Assembly: GCA_021773565.1 (NCBI GenBank)
Contig: JAJFJZ010000026.1
Coordinates: 1-64,000, forward strand
Direction: 5' to 3'
Length of the DNA stretch: 64,000 bases
From: Gammaproteobacteria bacterium
GTDB taxonomy: Bacteria; Pseudomonadota; Gammaproteobacteria; Pseudomonadales; Azotimanducaceae
Below the pieces are notes generated by a model. That model had not been told where the DNA came from, did not search any database, and saw only the letters and a program-made list of their open reading frames with translations. Of this stretch, positions 62,160 through 64,000 are shown piece by piece. Position numbers and translations under genes: made by a program. How positions within the stretch are numbered: position 1 is the first letter of the stretch; every line of letters starts with the position of its first letter.

Positions 62160-63568
62160 AGATGTCGCAATTGAATTGCGTCAACTCCGGATTCTGCCAA
62201 AATATCGGAAATTACCACTACCTTGTCACCGGTGTGTAGTCCAGCTCGTTCCTTCAGCGCCAAAAATGCAGTCTGCAGTGTTTTCTCCGGGTGTTTACTG
62301 AATGCGGTTCTGAAGCTGTAGACCGAACGGTTTAACATCAGGCGTCGGCGTGTATGGCTAATATTGGTAAAAGCAAACACAGGAACGCCGATCGGGTTGC
62401 AATTGGTAACCTGGTCGGCGGTGATACCACGGCGTGTAATTACCACAATACCTACGGCATGGGTTGCATGTGCCAGATCGACTGCACTCTGAGCAATAAA
62501 CTGCTTGTCATCGCGGGCGATCAGTTGCGACTCAAAACCGAGTCCGGGAAAACGTTCACTTGCGGTGGCAATTTCATGTAATTGTTCAACACAACGCACA
62601 GGATAAGCGCCCACCCCTGTTTCACCGGAAAGCATAATCGCGTCAACACCTTCATAAATTGCATTTGCGACATCGGTAACTTCTGCTCTGGTCGGTATCG
62701 GATTTATAATCATCGACTCCAACAGGTGGGTTGCCACAATAGAGCGTCGTCCCTTTATCGCCGTAACCCGTACCAATTCGCGTTGTATATTGGGCATTTC
62801 TGAAATATTGGTCTCAATACCGAGATCACCGCGTGCAACCATAATACCGTCAGCTACTTCAGCAATCTCTTCCTTGTTGGCTACGCCCTCCGCATCCTCG
62901 ATTTTTGCAATTACGCTGATTGCTTGTGCCTTTTCACCGAGCAGGACGCGCAAATCATGAATATCACTGGCTTTTCTAACAAAAGAAAGCGCAATAAAAT
63001 CCACCCCGCGTGCGACACCGAATTCTATATCCCGAACGTCTTTTTCAGTGATTGCTGGTAAGTTAACTCTAATTCCTGGCAGGTTTACGTGCCGTTTGCT
63101 ACCCAGCGTACCGCCATCAAGCACCAGGCATTTCAGTCGACCGCCATGTTTTTCAAGTACCTTGAAGTTCATCAGCCCATTATCAACAGTAATCCTGTCC
63201 CCGGTAGATACAGACGTAACAAGTTCGTTGTAATGAATACGAATTGAAGTGTGTTCTACATCCGTCTCGTCAAGAACCCTTAGCTCAACCACTTCCCCGC
63301 TGGTTAGATGAATAGGCTGCTCTAAATCTCCGGTACGTATCTCAGGCCCCTGGGTGTCGAGCATTATTGCGACCGGATAATGTACTTTTCGGTTCAGGGT
63401 GCGAATCCACTTTATTATCTGACCAGCACTTTCATGGGTAGCGTGAGACATATTTAAGCGGACAATGTTCATACCGGCAGCATGTAGTTGTTCCAGCATT
63501 TGGTAACTGGCGGATGCAGGACCAATTGTGCAGATAATTTTTGTTCTGCGAAAAGAAGATGAAGCCAT
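62156..63568 (-). CDS. pyk: pyruvate kinase
   Basis: 470 residues, the usual bacterial length. Makes pyruvate and ATP from phosphoenolpyruvate and ADP. Seen: RRTKIICTIGPASASYQMLE (about 7-26), NIVRLNMSHATHES (about 34-47), SVIAKIEDAEGVAN (about 219-232), the signature MVARGDLGIE (about 242-251) and VDAIMLSGETGVGAYP (about 310-325). It follows the helicase gene by six bases on the same strand. Confidence 0.97.
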   Translation of the reverse strand: MASSSFRRTKIICTIGPASASYQMLEQLHAAGMNIVRLNMSHATHESAGQIIKWIRTLNRKVHYPVAIMLDTQGPEIRTGDLEQPIHLTSGEVVELRVLDETDVEHTSIRIHYNELVTSVSTGDRITVDNGLMNFKVLEKHGGRLKCLVLDGGTLGSKRHVNLPGIRVNLPAITEKDVRDIEFGVARGVDFIALSFVRKASDIHDLRVLLGEKAQAISVIAKIEDAEGVANKEEIAEVADGIMVARGDLGIETNISEMPNIQRELVRVTAIKGRRSIVATHLLESMIINPIPTRAEVTDVANAIYEGVDAIMLSGETGVGAYPVRCVEQLHEIATASERFPGLGFESQLIARDDKQFIAQSAVDLAHATHAVGIVVITRRGITADQVTNCNPIGVPVFAFTNISHTRRRLMLNRSVYSFRTAFSKHPEKTLQTAFLALKERAGLHTGDKVVVISDILAESGVDAIQLRHL

Positions 63569-63574
63569 GCTTAA

Positions 63575-64000
63575 CTATCCGGTTATGCTCTTGAGGCTAT
63601 TGTCTGCCTTCGCCCAGAAGCGGTGTAATTCGATGGGCAATTCTAGAGAATTCACATTGCAAGAGCACCAATTATCTGGAAAGAAACTTCGATATTGGCG
63701 TTGCCTGAACCTCGGATCCACCAAACATAGTACTCCCCGATCCTCATGACTGCGCACCAGGCGACCGGCGGCCTGAATGACGCGACTCATCGCCGGATGA
63801 CGAAATGCAACAAGTCGACCATAGGCGTCGTCCTGCGCAGAGTTTGTGTACGTATTTGCAATCGCCAGTGTACGTATATTGGGTGGAGGTAGGCCAAGAC
63901 CGACGACTATCATCCCCAATAACTCATCCACCGCAAAATCAACAGATTCGGTAAAGATTCCACCCAGTATTACAAATCCGACAAGGGCATCAGACTTTTG
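63575..64000 (-). CDS. DinG/XPD-type DNA helicase, C-terminal part (cut by window edge)
   Basis: The frame is open to the end of the window, so the N-terminal part is missing. About 141 residues show the helicase C2 region: FVILGGIFTESVDFAVDELL, GMIVVGLGLPPPN, then RLVAFRHPAMSRVIQAAGRL and VRSHEDRGVLCLVDPRFRQR with YRSFFPDNW. This is the RecQ-like second helicase domain of the Rad3/XPD/DinG group. The iron-sulfur and Walker A parts would lie beyond 64000. Confidence 0.85.
   Translation of the reverse strand, partial: QKSDALVGFVILGGIFTESVDFAVDELLGMIVVGLGLPPPNIRTLAIANTYTNSAQDDAYGRLVAFRHPAMSRVIQAAGRLVRSHEDRGVLCLVDPRFRQRQYRSFFPDNWCSCNVNSLELPIELHRFWAKADNSLKSITG

Overview
The window looks like a chromosomal segment of a free-living, aerobic, probably marine Gammaproteobacterium. 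The best guess is the Cellvibrionales-like breadth: a FecI/FecR-controlled TonB receptor, a type II secretion operon of gammaproteobacterial layout, a gammaproteobacterial ETF-QO/EtfBA set, DUF1631 and DUF1285 proteins, and a two-component pair of the marine 'dedicated sortase' type. This taxonomic guess comes from protein resemblance only. Gene density is high. I see no prophage, insertion sequence, CRISPR array or clearly broken gene. One 23-bp REP-like palindrome is the only repeat-type element.

Layout. (1) 0.6-7.1 kb: a tRNA-Ser(UGA) gene with its own promoter, then nucleotide-sugar genes: galE and a UDP-glucuronate epimerase on the minus strand, an ExeA/PEP-CTERM-locus type ATPase on the plus strand, UDP-glucose dehydrogenase and a thiamine-diphosphate enzyme. 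Together they would make UDP-Gal, UDP-GlcA and UDP-GalA for surface polysaccharide. A polyprenyl-phosphate sugar transferase that could start such a polymer lies apart at 43.5 kb. (2) 7.2-12.5 kb: glutathione reductase, lipoprotein alkaline phosphatase, a Na+/alanine-type symporter with a large extra loop, and a YkvA-type protein, all co-directional and ending at the palindrome. (3) 12.5-21.5 kb: SppA, an acyl-CoA synthetase, a MurF outside any dcw cluster, a C92 permuted papain-like protein followed by a possible 36-residue peptide, MoaA, a divergent isocitrate-dehydrogenase-like enzyme and DUF1285. (4) 21.5-25 kb: ETF-QO divergent from EtfBA (electron transfer from acyl-CoA dehydrogenases to quinone; one such dehydrogenase is at 45 kb). 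(5) 25-30.8 kb: sigma factor FecI, anti-sigma FecR and TonB receptor, with pyrB overlapping the receptor stop. (6) 31-39 kb: gspE-F-G-H-I-J-K-L-M, type II secretion without gspC, gspD or gspN. (7) 39-43.1 kb: DUF1631 protein, then cysD-cysNC plus a small membrane protein (sulfate activation). (8) 43.4-50.2 kb: sugar transferase, acyl-CoA dehydrogenase, hemF, M19 dipeptidase, an ExbD without ExbB, threonine aldolase. (9) 50.2-52.7 kb: a CPT-like kinase, a sirtuin, a NadR-like kinase and PnuC, which looks like an NAD salvage and use group. (10) 52.9-61.2 kb: a sortase-type response regulator/histidine kinase pair, convergent with a four-gene MORN repeat - Ser/Thr kinase - FHA - metallo-hydrolase operon. 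(11) 61.3-64 kb: TSUP exporter, pyruvate kinase and the C-terminal part of a DinG/XPD-type helicase that runs off the window.

The most interesting parts are the MORN/STPK/FHA/MBL operon beside the orphan sortase-type two-component system, the short peptide ORF behind the C92 gene, the symporter with an insertion, the divergent dehydrogenase paired with DUF1285, and several perfect palindromes in promoter regions. All functional calls are from motif reading and memory of families; no search was run.
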